This document shows, one piece after another, positions 32,446 to 41,292 of a stretch of 64,000 nucleotides of DNA. This DNA comes from Lentzea cavernae (GTDB taxonomy: Bacteria > Actinomycetota > Actinomycetes > Mycobacteriales > Pseudonocardiaceae). The notes below the pieces were generated by a model that worked only from the letters and a program-made list of their open reading frames with translations, had not been told where the DNA came from and searched no databases. Numbering within the stretch: position 1 is the first letter of the stretch; each line of letters starts with the position of its first letter. Where the stretch lies: contig NZ_BNAR01000002.1 of assembly GCF_014653695.1 (NCBI RefSeq), positions 1 through 64,000 on the forward strand, given 5' to 3'. The translations under genes were made by a program, and so were the position numbers.

Positions 32446-33090
32446 ATGGCGCAGCGATCTGTGACAGGTAGCGTGCGGTCCGTGGAACCTGTCGCCCTGC
32501 AGTGGGGACGTCCCCGTGAAGAGCGGGCCGACGCCGCGCGCAACCGCGCTCACCTGATCGAGGTCGCGCGCGAGATGGTCGCGGAACTGGGCGCGGACAA
32601 GGTCACGATGGACGGTCTCGCCGAACGCGCGGGCCTCGGCAAGGGCACGGTGTTCCGGCGCTTCCGCACCCGTGCGGGCATCTTCCTCGCGTTGCTCGAC
32701 GAGGAGGAGACCCGGTTCCAGGAGCAGCTGATGAGCGGCCCGCCCCCGTTGGGGCCGGGGGCTCCGGCGGCGGAGCGCCTGATCGCGTTCGGACGGGCGC
32801 GGCTCGAGTTCCTGGTGCGGCACACCGTCCTGGCGCGGGCGGCGCTCGACCCCGGCCAGCCGGTTCCCGCCGGCGACAGCCCCTCGCTCTTCCACGTGCA
32901 GATGCTGCTGACCGAGGCCTGCCCCGGCGACGCAGCGAGTGGCGCGCTCGCGTTGCAGCTCGTGGCGGCGCTGGAGGGGCCGGTCCTGCTCTACCTGCGG
33001 ACGCAGGACGACCACGCGCCCGACCGGCAGGCCGTGGTGACCGATCTGATCACCAGCTGGACCGTGGTGGTCGGGCGCGTCTGCCGTTAA
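32446..33090 (+). CDS. TetR family transcriptional regulator
   Basis: The 214-residue product has a TetR helix-turn-helix at about 32-80 (ELGADKVTMDGLAERAG, then GKGTVFRRFRTRAGIF). The start is uncertain: ATG 32446 has no ribosome binding site, and GTG 32473 or GTG 32482 would shorten it by 9 or 12 residues without touching the DNA-binding domain. Its stop codon shares TTAA with the stop of the convergent glycosidase. Confidence 0.87.
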   Translation: MAQRSVTGSVRSVEPVALQWGRPREERADAARNRAHLIEVAREMVAELGADKVTMDGLAERAGLGKGTVFRRFRTRAGIFLALLDEEETRFQEQLMSGPPPLGPGAPAAERLIAFGRARLEFLVRHTVLARAALDPGQPVPAGDSPSLFHVQMLLTEACPGDAASGALALQLVAALEGPVLLYLRTQDDHAPDRQAVVTDLITSWTVVVGRVCR

Positions 33091-36000
33091 GTCCTGGCGC
33101 GAACGGTGAAGCGGTCGATCGTCAGCGCGCCCGCGTCCAGCCTCAGCCCGAGCGCCGGTGCCCACCCCGCGACCGCCGCCGGGTCCACGACGGACCCGAT
33201 CGGCGCGGACCGCAGCAGCGCCCACCGCCCCTCGTGCTCCTGCCAGCTGGTCAGCCGGCCGTTCTCGACCACGACGGCGAGCCGGTCTCCCGGCGCCCAG
33301 GCCAGGGTCGCGCAGCAGCCGCCGGTGGCCTCGTCGCCGCGCCGGACGCCGCCCACCGTCACGTCGACACCCGACGCCTTGCCCGCGTTGTTGAACCACG
33401 CCAGCGCGAAGTCGCGGTTGCCCGCGGACTGGCCCAGGAACAGGCTGTCCTCCGGCGCCGACCCCGCGAACGACCGGGGTTCGACGACCACCGCGGTCCC
33501 GCGCGCGTCACCGGCCACGGGCGCGGCCAGCACCGCACCCGCACGGGCCCCGGCACTCGCGGTCAGCACGCCGTTCGCCACCTTCACCGCGGGCGACGGT
33601 TCGCCGAACGGACCGTCCACCCGGTAGCCGCGGTCGCTGTCGAACGTGTCGTCCCACACGACCCTGCCGTAGTCGGCGGGGTCGAACACGGTCTGCGCCG
33701 AACTCAGCGCGGTGGTCGCGCCGCTGTCACCGGAAACCGTTGCCAGCAAACGGATCGGCGTCCGGTCGCCCAATGCGAGACCCGGTGCCGTGACGCGCCA
33801 GCGGGTGACCAGACTGGTTCCTGGTTCGAGCTGTGCGGCGTAGGCCGACGTGAGCGGCACCGCGCTCCACCCCGGCGGAACGGCGAGTGCGGCCCGGACA
33901 CCGCGCAACCGTTGCTGTGCCGACAAAGTCGTGGTCGTCTCGACCCCACCGCCCCGGACCGCGAGCTCGTCCGGCAGCACAGCGCGCAGTCCCCGCACCG
34001 GCGACCGCCACGACGAGAAGGCCGTGATACCAACAGCTCCACCGTCGGCACGGCGCGGCAGGATGCGCACGCGGGACGTCGTCACAGCCGGTTGCACCAG
34101 GACCCGGTTCACCTGACGGGCCACCGGTTGCGCGGGACTTCGTTGCTGGCCAGGCAGGTCACGCCACTGGCCGTCCCAGAACTGCAGGTCGAACGTCGTC
34201 GGCACGCGCACTCCTCCGCCGTCGTCGTAGAACGTGACGCGCAGGTCGGAGATCGCCGTCGGTGCGCCGAGGTCGACCTCCAGCCAGTCGGCGGAGTTCG
34301 GGCTGCCGTACGACGTCCAGCGCGTGCCGGGCACGTCGAGGTGGAAGTCCTGGCCGTCGATCGCCTTGGTGGGCGGGTCGGCGCTGTAGCTGTGGGACGC
34401 GCGGGCCGTGGGGAACCCGGTGCGGCTGACGTTCGCGAAGTCGTCGACCTGCTCCGCCAGGTCCGTGCCGGCACGGGCGGGGATCGTCAGGCTCACGGCC
34501 GTGAGACCGGGCTGGGTGTGGGTGAGCCTGCCGTCGAGCCAGACGCGCAGACCGGCGCCCTTGCCGTACCGGCTGCCGTCCCTGTCCCACAGGACGGTGA
34601 GGTTGTGGCCGTGGTACGGCACGTTCTCGGCCGCGAAGTGGTTCCAGGAACTGGGGACCAGCGGCGAGATCGACACCTCGTTGCCGAGCCGCGGCCGGAT
34701 GCCGAGCAGGCCGGACAGCACGTTGTCGTTGAACGTCGAGTGGTTGTAGTCCTCGCTGTGGCCCTTGCCGTCGTAGATCCAGCGGTTCTCGTCGGGGTGG
34801 TGCGCCTCCGCGACGTACGGCTGGCCGTTCTTGCGTTGCGTCAACGCATATCCGCGCAGCACCGAGAGGTAGTCGTCGCGGTCGACGTAGGACTGGCTCG
34901 GGTAGTCGATCAGCAGGTTCGCCAGAGCGGTCAGGGTCTGGCTGGTGGCGTACGGCCAGCTGGGGCCGTTCCAGCGGCAGCACCCGTTGAGCGCGTCCTT
35001 CATGAACCACGGGCTGCGGCGCTCGGCGGTGGTCGGACCGTACGGCGCCGAGAAGCCCTGCGGGTCGGTCAGCTGCGCCCACGCCGCGCTGTTCGCGGCC
35101 GGTGGCATGTGGAAGTACCACGGCACGAAGCCGATGCTCTCGCGGTCGGCGAGCTTCGTGCGGCCGGGGTTGTCGTCGCGCATCACGTGCTTGTAGAACT
35201 TGCCCGCGTCGTCCCAGAGCCACTTCTCCTGGTTGGCCTTGAGCGCTTCGGCGGCCTGCTCGAACGGACGCGCCGCGGTGGCGTCACCTCTTGCCCGGTA
35301 CAGCTCCGCGATCGCCTGGGCGTCGCCGTACTGGTAGGCGTTGAGGGTCGGGCGGAAGCCGTCGCCGCCGTGGTACGGATCGGGGCTCTGGTAGGAGCTG
35401 GCGGTGTACTCCATCGCGTCCCAGACCGGTGTCTGCCAGTAGAGCCCCATGTCCTGGTTGAACTGCGGCGACCAGCGCTGCCACTGCCGGACCAGCTCGG
35501 GCAGCCGGTCGGTCGCGAACCCCGCGCGCCCGTCGACCGCGGCGCGCGCGGCCACGGCGTCGGCGGCCCAGAACGAGTACTGGTGGGCCCAGTCGGTGGT
35601 GTTCTCGTTGAGGAAGTCGGTCGCGGGTTTCGGACCGGCGCCCGCGCCGCGCAGCCAGTAGTCGACGTAGTCGTCCAGGTAGCGGTGGTCGCGCAGCCAG
35701 CGGCCCTCGTAGACGTGGTGGCCCGCCGCCGCGACGATGCCGCCGTTCGGCGCCGAGTAGCCGACCGGGCCGAGGAACTCGGAGACGATCCAGCCGTCCT
35801 TCGGGCCGGAGTACTTGAGCGCCTCGCGGTAGGTCCGCCAGCGGTAGTAGTAGGTGTCGCGGATCTCCCGGTCGGGGAGGTCCACGAACGGGATGTTGGC
35901 CTCGTACCAGGCCAGCTCCGGGACGGCGCCCAGCAGCTCGGAGTGGTTGAGGAAGTTCGTCCCCGCGCCCACGGCCGGGTACAGGTCCGGCGCGGCGAGC

Positions 36001-36116
36001 GCCTCCCGCTCCGTCACCGGGTCCAGGGTCGCCGCGCGCTGGTCTTGTGCCACCGCCGGCCAGGTCGTCGAGATCGCTAACGCCGCCACCACGAGCATCG
36101 TCATTGACACGCGCAT
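33087..36116 (-). CDS. Secreted glycoside hydrolase, six-hairpin (MGH1/GH63-like), with F5/8-type C domain
   Basis: The 1009-residue product has a signal peptide (MTMLVVAALAISTTWPAVAQ) and a large alpha/alpha toroid domain to about residue 480. Candidate active-site stretches are YYYRWRTYREA, PVWDAMEYTAS, GCCRWNGPSWPYATSQT and SEDYNHSTFNDNV. A linker domain is followed by a discoidin/F5-8C (CBM32-like) domain at about 575-690 (ASHSYSADPPTKAIDGQ, SADWLEVDLGA). The C-terminal domain of about 190 residues resembles a concanavalin-type fold. It probably removes sugars from extracellular glycans; the bond is unknown. A LacI-type operator lies 14 bp before the start. ATG 36116 or 36104 both give a workable signal peptide. 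Confidence 0.85.
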   Translation of the reverse strand: MRVSMTMLVVAALAISTTWPAVAQDQRAATLDPVTEREALAAPDLYPAVGAGTNFLNHSELLGAVPELAWYEANIPFVDLPDREIRDTYYYRWRTYREALKYSGPKDGWIVSEFLGPVGYSAPNGGIVAAAGHHVYEGRWLRDHRYLDDYVDYWLRGAGAGPKPATDFLNENTTDWAHQYSFWAADAVAARAAVDGRAGFATDRLPELVRQWQRWSPQFNQDMGLYWQTPVWDAMEYTASSYQSPDPYHGGDGFRPTLNAYQYGDAQAIAELYRARGDATAARPFEQAAEALKANQEKWLWDDAGKFYKHVMRDDNPGRTKLADRESIGFVPWYFHMPPAANSAAWAQLTDPQGFSAPYGPTTAERRSPWFMKDALNGCCRWNGPSWPYATSQTLTALANLLIDYPSQSYVDRDDYLSVLRGYALTQRKNGQPYVAEAHHPDENRWIYDGKGHSEDYNHSTFNDNVLSGLLGIRPRLGNEVSISPLVPSSWNHFAAENVPYHGHNLTVLWDRDGSRYGKGAGLRVWLDGRLTHTQPGLTAVSLTIPARAGTDLAEQVDDFANVSRTGFPTARASHSYSADPPTKAIDGQDFHLDVPGTRWTSYGSPNSADWLEVDLGAPTAISDLRVTFYDDGGGVRVPTTFDLQFWDGQWRDLPGQQRSPAQPVARQVNRVLVQPAVTTSRVRILPRRADGGAVGITAFSSWRSPVRGLRAVLPDELAVRGGGVETTTTLSAQQRLRGVRAALAVPPGWSAVPLTSAYAAQLEPGTSLVTRWRVTAPGLALGDRTPIRLLATVSGDSGATTALSSAQTVFDPADYGRVVWDDTFDSDRGYRVDGPFGEPSPAVKVANGVLTASAGARAGAVLAAPVAGDARGTAVVVEPRSFAGSAPEDSLFLGQSAGNRDFALAWFNNAGKASGVDVTVGGVRRGDEATGGCCATLAWAPGDRLAVVVENGRLTSWQEHEGRWALLRSAPIGSVVDPAAVAGWAPALGLRLDAGALTIDRFTVRART

Positions 36117-36129
36117 GGGCTCATTGAAG

Positions 36130-36143
36130 TGGGAGCGCTCTCA
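36130..36143. promoter_or_regulatory. LacI-family (CebR-like) operator
   Basis: TGGGAGCGCTCTCA differs in one base from the palindrome TGGGAGCGCTCCCA bound by CebR-type LacI regulators of actinomycete sugar utilisation. It lies 14 bp before the ATG of the secreted glycosidase and overlaps the stop codon of the upstream GT1 gene. It implies repression of the glycosidase until an inducing sugar is present. The cognate regulator is not in this window. Confidence 0.72.
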
Positions 36144-37298
36144 ACGCGCAAGACCCAACATAGTCCGACACACCTCCACAGGACATCGAACATCGGCGAT
36201 CGTCGCCGCCGCACGGGCCGCCGCCTCGGCGAATCCCGGGTCGTCCAGCACGCGCGTCACGGCGTCCCGCAGACCCTCCACAGTGGACGGCCGGACGACG
36301 AGCCCGCTCCCCTGCCGCGCCACCCGGCTGGCCATCTCCCACTGGTCTCCCCCACCGGGTACGACCACCACGGGAACGGCAGCGCGCAACGCCTTGACGA
36401 GCATCCCGTGCCCGCCACCGCAGACGAGGACCCCGGCCTGGCGCAACAGTTCGTCCTGCTTGCCCGGCCCCGACCGCGCCCACTCCGGCAGGCCTTCGGG
36501 CGCGGGCGCGAACGTCGACACCACTGCTCGAACGTCTTTGTCGCGCAACGCCTCCAGCGTCATCTCGGCCATGCCCTCCGCGCCGGTCCACGCCGTCGAC
36601 GGGGCGATCATGACGAGCGGGGCGTCACCGGGCGGCGGGCTCAGCGTCTCCCGGCTCGCCTCCCACAGCAGCGGCCCGACGACGTGCGCGTCGCGCGGCC
36701 AGTCCGGCCGGGGCACCTCCAGCGCGGGCAGCGTGGCGATCAGGCGCGCCGCCGGTCCTGGTTCAGCGCCGGTGAGCCCGATCCGTTGCCGCACAACGGC
36801 TCGCTGTCGTGCCCCTTGCCGCAGCGACCGGGCCGTCAACGCCCGTAAGACCGCATCGCGCAGCCTGCCGCGCACACCGGTTCCGGGTTCGAGACCGCTG
36901 CCCATCGGCGGCAACCACTTCGACGGTTCGTACAGCGGGTGCGGCGACAGCTGAACCCACGGCACGTCCACCAGTTCGGCGGCCATGCTCGCGCCCAGCG
37001 CGAGGACGTCGCACACCACGAGGTCCGGTTTCAGCGCGGTCAACTGCGGGACGAGCGCCAGCGCCAGGTCCGCGGCCTGGTCGTGCAGCGCCAGTCCCAG
37101 GTCCGGCGCGTCCTTCAGGTCCGCCAGCGACAATCCCGCGACCCGCGAGGCCGTGATCCCCTCGGACCTGGCCGCGGCGACCCAGCGATCGCCCGTGAGC
37201 AGGACCGGCGTGTCACCGGCCTCGGCGAACCTCAGGCACAACGCGATGGCCGGGACCACATGACCGGGATCTCCCCCGGAGACAACGACGACTCGCAC
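36141..37298 (-). CDS. GT1-family glycosyltransferase (MGT/UGT-like)
   Basis: The 385-residue GT-B protein has the N-terminal GDPGHVVPAIALCLRFAEAGD, VPWVQLSPHPLY in the acceptor domain, and a C-terminal nucleotide-sugar site with VCGGGHGMLVKALRAAVPVVVVPGGGDQ, the usual GG(H)xGT/PxxxDQ pattern with HG in place of GT. Family members glycosylate small molecules such as macrolides, aglycones or sterols. It lies 24 bp upstream of the secreted glycosidase on the same strand, so the pair may form a modify-and-release couple; this is inference. Confidence 0.85.
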   Translation of the reverse strand: MRVVVVSGGDPGHVVPAIALCLRFAEAGDTPVLLTGDRWVAAARSEGITASRVAGLSLADLKDAPDLGLALHDQAADLALALVPQLTALKPDLVVCDVLALGASMAAELVDVPWVQLSPHPLYEPSKWLPPMGSGLEPGTGVRGRLRDAVLRALTARSLRQGARQRAVVRQRIGLTGAEPGPAARLIATLPALEVPRPDWPRDAHVVGPLLWEASRETLSPPPGDAPLVMIAPSTAWTGAEGMAEMTLEALRDKDVRAVVSTFAPAPEGLPEWARSGPGKQDELLRQAGVLVCGGGHGMLVKALRAAVPVVVVPGGGDQWEMASRVARQGSGLVVRPSTVEGLRDAVTRVLDDPGFAEAAARAAATIADVRCPVEVCRTMLGLAR

Positions 37299-37345
37299 GG
37301 ACCAGATCCTCGCGCACGCCGGGCGCGGGTGCTTCGCTGTACGCC

Positions 37346-37999
37346 ATGGACCAGGCGCGGTGGCAGAGGTACTGGGACCGCAAGTCGGCGACCTACGACC
37401 GGGAGATCGGCGCCCTGGACCGGCGCGTCTTCGGCGACTCCCGGCACTGGGCCTGCTCCCGGGCCACCGGCGAGGTGCTCGAAGTCGCCGTCGGCACCGG
37501 CCTCAACCTGCCGCACTACCCCGCCACCGCCGTGCTCACAGGCCTCGACCTGAGCGAGCAGATGCTCGCCCTGGCCCGCTCCCGCGCCGCGGACCTGGGC
37601 CGCGAGGTGACCTTGCGGCAGGGCACCGCACACGCCCTGCCGTTCGCCGACGCCTCGTTCGACACCGTCGTGTGCACGCTGGGACTCTGCGCGATCCCCG
37701 ACCACGAGACCGCGATCGCCGAGATGGTCAGAGTGCTGCGGCCGGGCGGACGGCTGGTCCTGCTCGACCACGTGGCCGGCTCGTCCCGTCTCACGCGGGG
37801 CGTTCAGTGGCTGCTGGAACGGATCACGGTCCCCATGGCGGGCGAGCACTTCCTGCGCCGCCCGCTGCCCCTGGTCGAAGCCCACGGCCTGACCGTGGAG
37901 CAGCGCGAGCGCTTCAAGCTCGGCGTCGTCGAACGGCTCGTGGCCCGCAAGCCGGTCAGCAGCAGTGGTGCCCCCGCCACGCCTCACGACCTTCCTTGA
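37346..37999 (+). CDS. Class I SAM-dependent methyltransferase (UbiE-like)
   Basis: The 217-residue product has motif I VLEVAVGTGLNLPHY, LTGLDLSEQML, the acidic post-I region, HALPFADASFDTVVCTLGLC, and RVLRPGGRLVLLDH. It is closest to the UbiE/Coq5 and phosphatidylethanolamine N-methyltransferase group. The substrate is not evident. The 3' end overlaps the convergent cation transporter gene by 44 bp. The start is ATG 37346, with only a weak ribosome binding site. Confidence 0.87.
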   Translation: MDQARWQRYWDRKSATYDREIGALDRRVFGDSRHWACSRATGEVLEVAVGTGLNLPHYPATAVLTGLDLSEQMLALARSRAADLGREVTLRQGTAHALPFADASFDTVVCTLGLCAIPDHETAIAEMVRVLRPGGRLVLLDHVAGSSRLTRGVQWLLERITVPMAGEHFLRRPLPLVEAHGLTVEQRERFKLGVVERLVARKPVSSSGAPATPHDLP

Positions 38000-38579
38000 C
38001 CGCCACCACGGCGATGACCAGGGCCGCCAGCGGGTCCGCCCACCACCAGCCGAACAGGCTGTTCACCACGAGCCCGACCAGCAGCACCGCGGACAGGTAG
38101 GTGCACAACAACGTCTGCTTCGAGTCCGCCACCGCGCTCGCCGACCCGAGCTCACGACCGGCCCGGCGCTGGGCGTGGGACAGCCACGGCATGACGAGCA
38201 GCGACACCGCGGCGAGCACGATGCCGACCGTCGAGTGCCCGACCCGTTCCCCCTGCACCAACGACGACACGGACTCGACCGACACGTACGCCGCCAACGC
38301 GAAGAACGACACGGCGATCACCTTGAGCGCCGTGCGTTCCCGCTTCTCGGGGTCACGCCCGGCGAACTGCCACGCCACGGCCGCCGCCGACGCCACCTCG
38401 ATCACCGAGTCCAGCCCGAACCCGATCAACGCCGTCGACCCCGCAACCGTGCCGGCCGCGAGCGCGACGACCGCCTCCACGACGTTGTAGGTGATCGTGG
38501 CCGCGACGAACATCCGCACCCGCCGCCGCAGCACGAGCTTGCGCTCGTCCACGACGGGGGCGCAGCACGCGTCACTCAT
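37956..38579 (-). CDS. Cation diffusion facilitator-like transporter (TMEM163 type)
   Basis: The 207-residue product has about six membrane helices, with the intramembrane ALIGFGLDSVIEVASAAAVAW (LDSxxE in place of the HxxxD of classic CDF). TM5-TM6 carries VADSKQTLLCTYLSA. Cys pairs occur at both ends (DACCAP and HHCC), suited to soft metals. It lacks the cytoplasmic C-terminal domain of standard CDFs. The start overlaps the stop of the CmtR-like sensor by 8 bp, so expression should be metal-controlled and the substrate is probably Cd/Pb/Zn (inference). Confidence 0.85.
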   Translation of the reverse strand: MSDACCAPVVDERKLVLRRRVRMFVAATITYNVVEAVVALAAGTVAGSTALIGFGLDSVIEVASAAAVAWQFAGRDPEKRERTALKVIAVSFFALAAYVSVESVSSLVQGERVGHSTVGIVLAAVSLLVMPWLSHAQRRAGRELGSASAVADSKQTLLCTYLSAVLLVGLVVNSLFGWWWADPLAALVIAVVAVKEGREAWRGHHCC

Positions 38580-38889
38580 CGACGCAGTCCGGTCCGGGCT
38601 CGACGGCCAGCACGACGTCGACGAGCTCGCTGATCGCCCGCTTCAGGTGCGGGTCCGCGATCTCGTACCGCACCTGCCGCCCCTGGTAGGCCGCGACGAC
38701 CAGACCGCAGCCGCGCAGGCACGACAGGTGGTTGGAGACGTTCGACCTGGTCAGCCCCAGTTGCTCGGCGAGCCGCGCGGGATAACCGGGCCCGTCGAGC
38801 AGGGCGATCAGGATGCGGCACCGCGTCGGGTCCGCCAGGGCGCGGCCCAGGCGGGCCAGGGCCGCTTCGCGCGTCTCACAGGTCAGCAC
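38572..38889 (-). CDS. cmtR: CmtR-like ArsR-family Cd/Pb sensor
   Basis: The 105-residue product closely resembles mycobacterial CmtR over most of its length: MLTCETREAALARLGRALAD, the HTH LGLTRSNVSNHLSCLRGCG, and GRQVRYEIAD. The metal ligands of CmtR, two Cys in LSCLRGC and a C-terminal Cys (here DCVDE), are all present. CmtR-type proteins leave the promoter when Cd(II) or Pb(II) binds. It is cotranscribed with the transporter it overlaps; in mycobacteria the partner is a P-type ATPase, so the swap is notable. Confidence 0.9.
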   Translation of the reverse strand: MLTCETREAALARLGRALADPTRCRILIALLDGPGYPARLAEQLGLTRSNVSNHLSCLRGCGLVVAAYQGRQVRYEIADPHLKRAISELVDVVLAVEPGPDCVDE

Positions 38890-39112
38890 GAACGAAACTG
38901 TACAGCCTCAGCTGAACAGTTCAGCGCACGCGGTCGGTCGCGCAGCCGACGATGAGCATCGCCATGACGGCTGCGAGCGCGTGGTCACCGCTCAGCGCGC
39001 AAGCGCAAGCGAGTGTGATCCAGAGCACAAGCCTCATGGATTGAGATTAGGGACCGTACGACGAAGACCGCATCTCATTTGGGGAAGGCTTGATGGTTTC
39101 TTAAAATTGGCC

Positions 39113-39143
39113 TGACCTGCGGAACTGCGATTTCCGCAGGTCA
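39113..39143. repeat. 12-bp perfect inverted repeat
   Basis: TGACCTGCGGAA, a 7-nt loop CTGCGAT and TTCCGCAGGTCA. It lies in an otherwise empty region, 224 bp from the CmtR-like start. The preceding TTTCTTAAAATT is unusually AT-rich. It could be a terminator, an RNA hairpin or a protein-binding dyad. Confidence 0.65.
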
Positions 39144-39451
39144 GCGCCAGTCAGTGCAGGTCCGTTCAAGTTCGTTGAAGACCGTACCGGAACGTTCAAC
39201 GCACGGTTCTTCTCCCCGTTTGCTCCCCGCGCGTGCTCCCAGTCCGGCACCACCGGAGGTCGAGCTAGCGCGCGGCCACGGTTGCCGATCGCGGCGTTGT
39301 TTGAACTCGGGCGCTGCCGCCCTCGCCGTTGCTGCAGTCGCCTCATTCGAGCCGTTGTTGTGCTTGCCCCGCTTGCCGTGGTGGCCCCCACTTCTGGTCC
39401 TTGCTAACGGCCGTCGCGTCGCCGCCTCATGTCCCGGCTGTGGACCTGCCC

Positions 39452-39497
39452 GAGGCGAGGGGACGTTCCCTATGCCACGGGAACGTCCCCTCGCCTC
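39452..39497. repeat. 19-bp perfect inverted repeat
   Basis: GAGGCGAGGGGACGTTCCC, an 8-nt loop TATGCCAC, and an exact reverse complement. This is the strongest hairpin in the window. It has no adjacent convergent gene ends to explain it as a shared terminator, and the core GGGGACGTTCCC is itself a near palindrome. Confidence 0.75.
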
Positions 39498-40189
39498 GCA
39501 TGCCTTTCAGCATCTACCTCTTGGTCACCGTCTCTTCAGCGGCTCCACGATGGTGAAACCGAACTTCGACTTGCCCGTTCCGAAGTTCCCGATCGTGAGA
39601 CGTCCGAGCGACACAACCGAACCGGTCGTGCCGGCAACGGACAGAAGCAGCAGGACTCAACTTGCTGGTCCTGTCGAAGCAAGACCTACGCCCGTCCGGA
39701 GCTGAACAGCGCGGGTGACCGGCCGAGCTTCATCGACCGCGCCGGTCCACACCCGCGGCGGGCGACAGCGTTGGTGAGCGCGGTGACGGCGAGGCGGGAC
39801 TTCATCCAATATTGGCAGCGCACCCGCCATTGCGCGGCTGGCCCCGAACACAGCAACTCAACGAGCTAGGCACCCCGCGTTGCCGGACGGACCAGCCACC
39901 ACGATCATCGAGACCTCCACTTCATTGGCGTGGCTCAGCGACTCCATCGTGTGTCAGGTGTTCAACCGTCGTCCAGTAGGTTGCGCCGGCCCGAGCACGG
40001 CGCCGCTGCGTCCCGGTTATGGCACTCGTGGAGGCCTTGCGGACGGCGATTCCTTCGCGTTCGGTGAGGTGGCGAGCACCATTCCATGTCGGCTGGGTGG
40101 ACCTGCGGGGCGAGTGACCCGCCAGCCGCACACCTTGTCCTGGCACGTCGGAGAGGTGACTGCTCCTGAACGACGGTGGGCGGCCCCAC

Positions 40190-41104
40190 TCACCTCCCGC
40201 AATCGCTCAGACCAACTGCCAGAGCCCTCGGTAACGAACGGTCGTGACCTGAGGAGTCGGCCTTGGACAACCGCTCGGCGAGTTGGAGCAGCATCACCTT
40301 CGATTGTTCCGCGTTCAGGCTGAATCGATCGAGTGCGCGAACAACCTGGAGGTAGCCCTCGACCGAGTCCTTGTCCTCCTCGACGAGCGTGGAGTTCTCG
40401 AGTTCGACGAAGACGAGCGGCTCGTGCGCGGGGAAAGTCAGCCGCGTGAACGGACCGCTCAATCCAGCATGGGCACCGACCGCCGTCGGCAGGATCCTGA
40501 TCGTGACGTTCGTACGGACCGTCGTCAGCAACAGGTGATGCACCTGGCCGACATGGGCTTCCTGGCCACCGACCGGGAGGTGCAGCGCCTGTTCGTGGAT
40601 GTAGAACGTGCACTGCAAGCCCATACAGGAGAGCAACTCCTGCAATTCCCGCCCCGCATTGAGACTTAGATCCGTCTCCTCGTCGGGCATGTTCGGACAA
40701 GCGGCGATGGCCGCACGCGTGTAGTCAGCCGACTGCAGGTAGACCGGAAGCCCGTGAGGGTGCCATGTAGTCAGGGTCTTCGCCGCCTCGACGTTCTCGA
40801 CGAGCGTGCGGAGCCGGACCGGCGGATGTGAGCCGTGCTTCTGCCACCAGCCCTTCACGTGCATGGCCGGGCGCAGGCTCAGCAGGTGGTCACGTTCCTC
40901 CACCGGTGTGCGGCACACACCTAGCAGAAGAGCCAACTCGGTCTCGGTGCAGCCGATCTTGCCGTTCAGGAAGTCCGACAGCTTCGCCTCCTGCCAGCCG
41001 ACCAGTTCCGCAACCCGCCGTGCGGGCATTCCGGAGACCTTGATCGCCGCCCGCACACCTTCACCGAACTCGCGGCCACGAGCCGTGGAACTTCTCTGCG
41101 GCAT
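40190..41104 (-). CDS. XRE-family regulator, Scr1/DUF5753 type
   Basis: The 304-residue product has an N-terminal helix-turn-helix (residues about 12-65: AAIKVSGMPARRVAELVGW, then KLSDFLNGK) and a DUF5753-type C-terminal domain with WHPHGLPVYLQSADYTRA and EQALHLPVGG. This is the usual layout of the very numerous actinomycete Scr1-like regulators. ATG 41104 follows AAGGAA by 8 nt and gives the normal length. The small DUF397 partner gene that often adjoins this family was not found downstream. Confidence 0.88.
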   Translation of the reverse strand: MPQRSSTARGREFGEGVRAAIKVSGMPARRVAELVGWQEAKLSDFLNGKIGCTETELALLLGVCRTPVEERDHLLSLRPAMHVKGWWQKHGSHPPVRLRTLVENVEAAKTLTTWHPHGLPVYLQSADYTRAAIAACPNMPDEETDLSLNAGRELQELLSCMGLQCTFYIHEQALHLPVGGQEAHVGQVHHLLLTTVRTNVTIRILPTAVGAHAGLSGPFTRLTFPAHEPLVFVELENSTLVEEDKDSVEGYLQVVRALDRFSLNAEQSKVMLLQLAERLSKADSSGHDRSLPRALAVGLSDCGR

Positions 41105-41292
41105 GGGGGAATTCCTTGCTGTAGCTGGGATCTGGAGCGCCACGCACAACCAGTCAACTGCGCCAACGCAGCCCAAACCAGCTCATCAATCGCGCAGCAA
41201 CCCAGCACGAATCCCGCAACCACCACGTCACACCTGCAGAAACGTTATAGCCGTCAAGGGGCGCCCGATTGGGTGGTTACATGACCCCAAGC

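Larger units (their letters stand above)
38890..40189. other. 1.3-kb stretch without a supportable gene
   Basis: No frame here gives a recognisable protein; the open frames of about 60-180 codons on both strands have low-complexity or inconsistent content. It holds two perfect inverted repeats, listed separately. No tRNA-like T-arm or integrase was found. It may be decayed DNA downstream of the XRE gene or a regulatory/RNA region. Confidence 0.5.

Noticed and set aside
33234-36080. A 948-codon plus-strand frame
   Set aside because: Antisense to the secreted glycosidase; composition is that of a shadow frame.
38890-40189. tRNA gene or integrase attachment site
   Set aside because: The AT-rich patch and hairpins suggested it, but no T-loop, anticodon stem or integrase gene was found.
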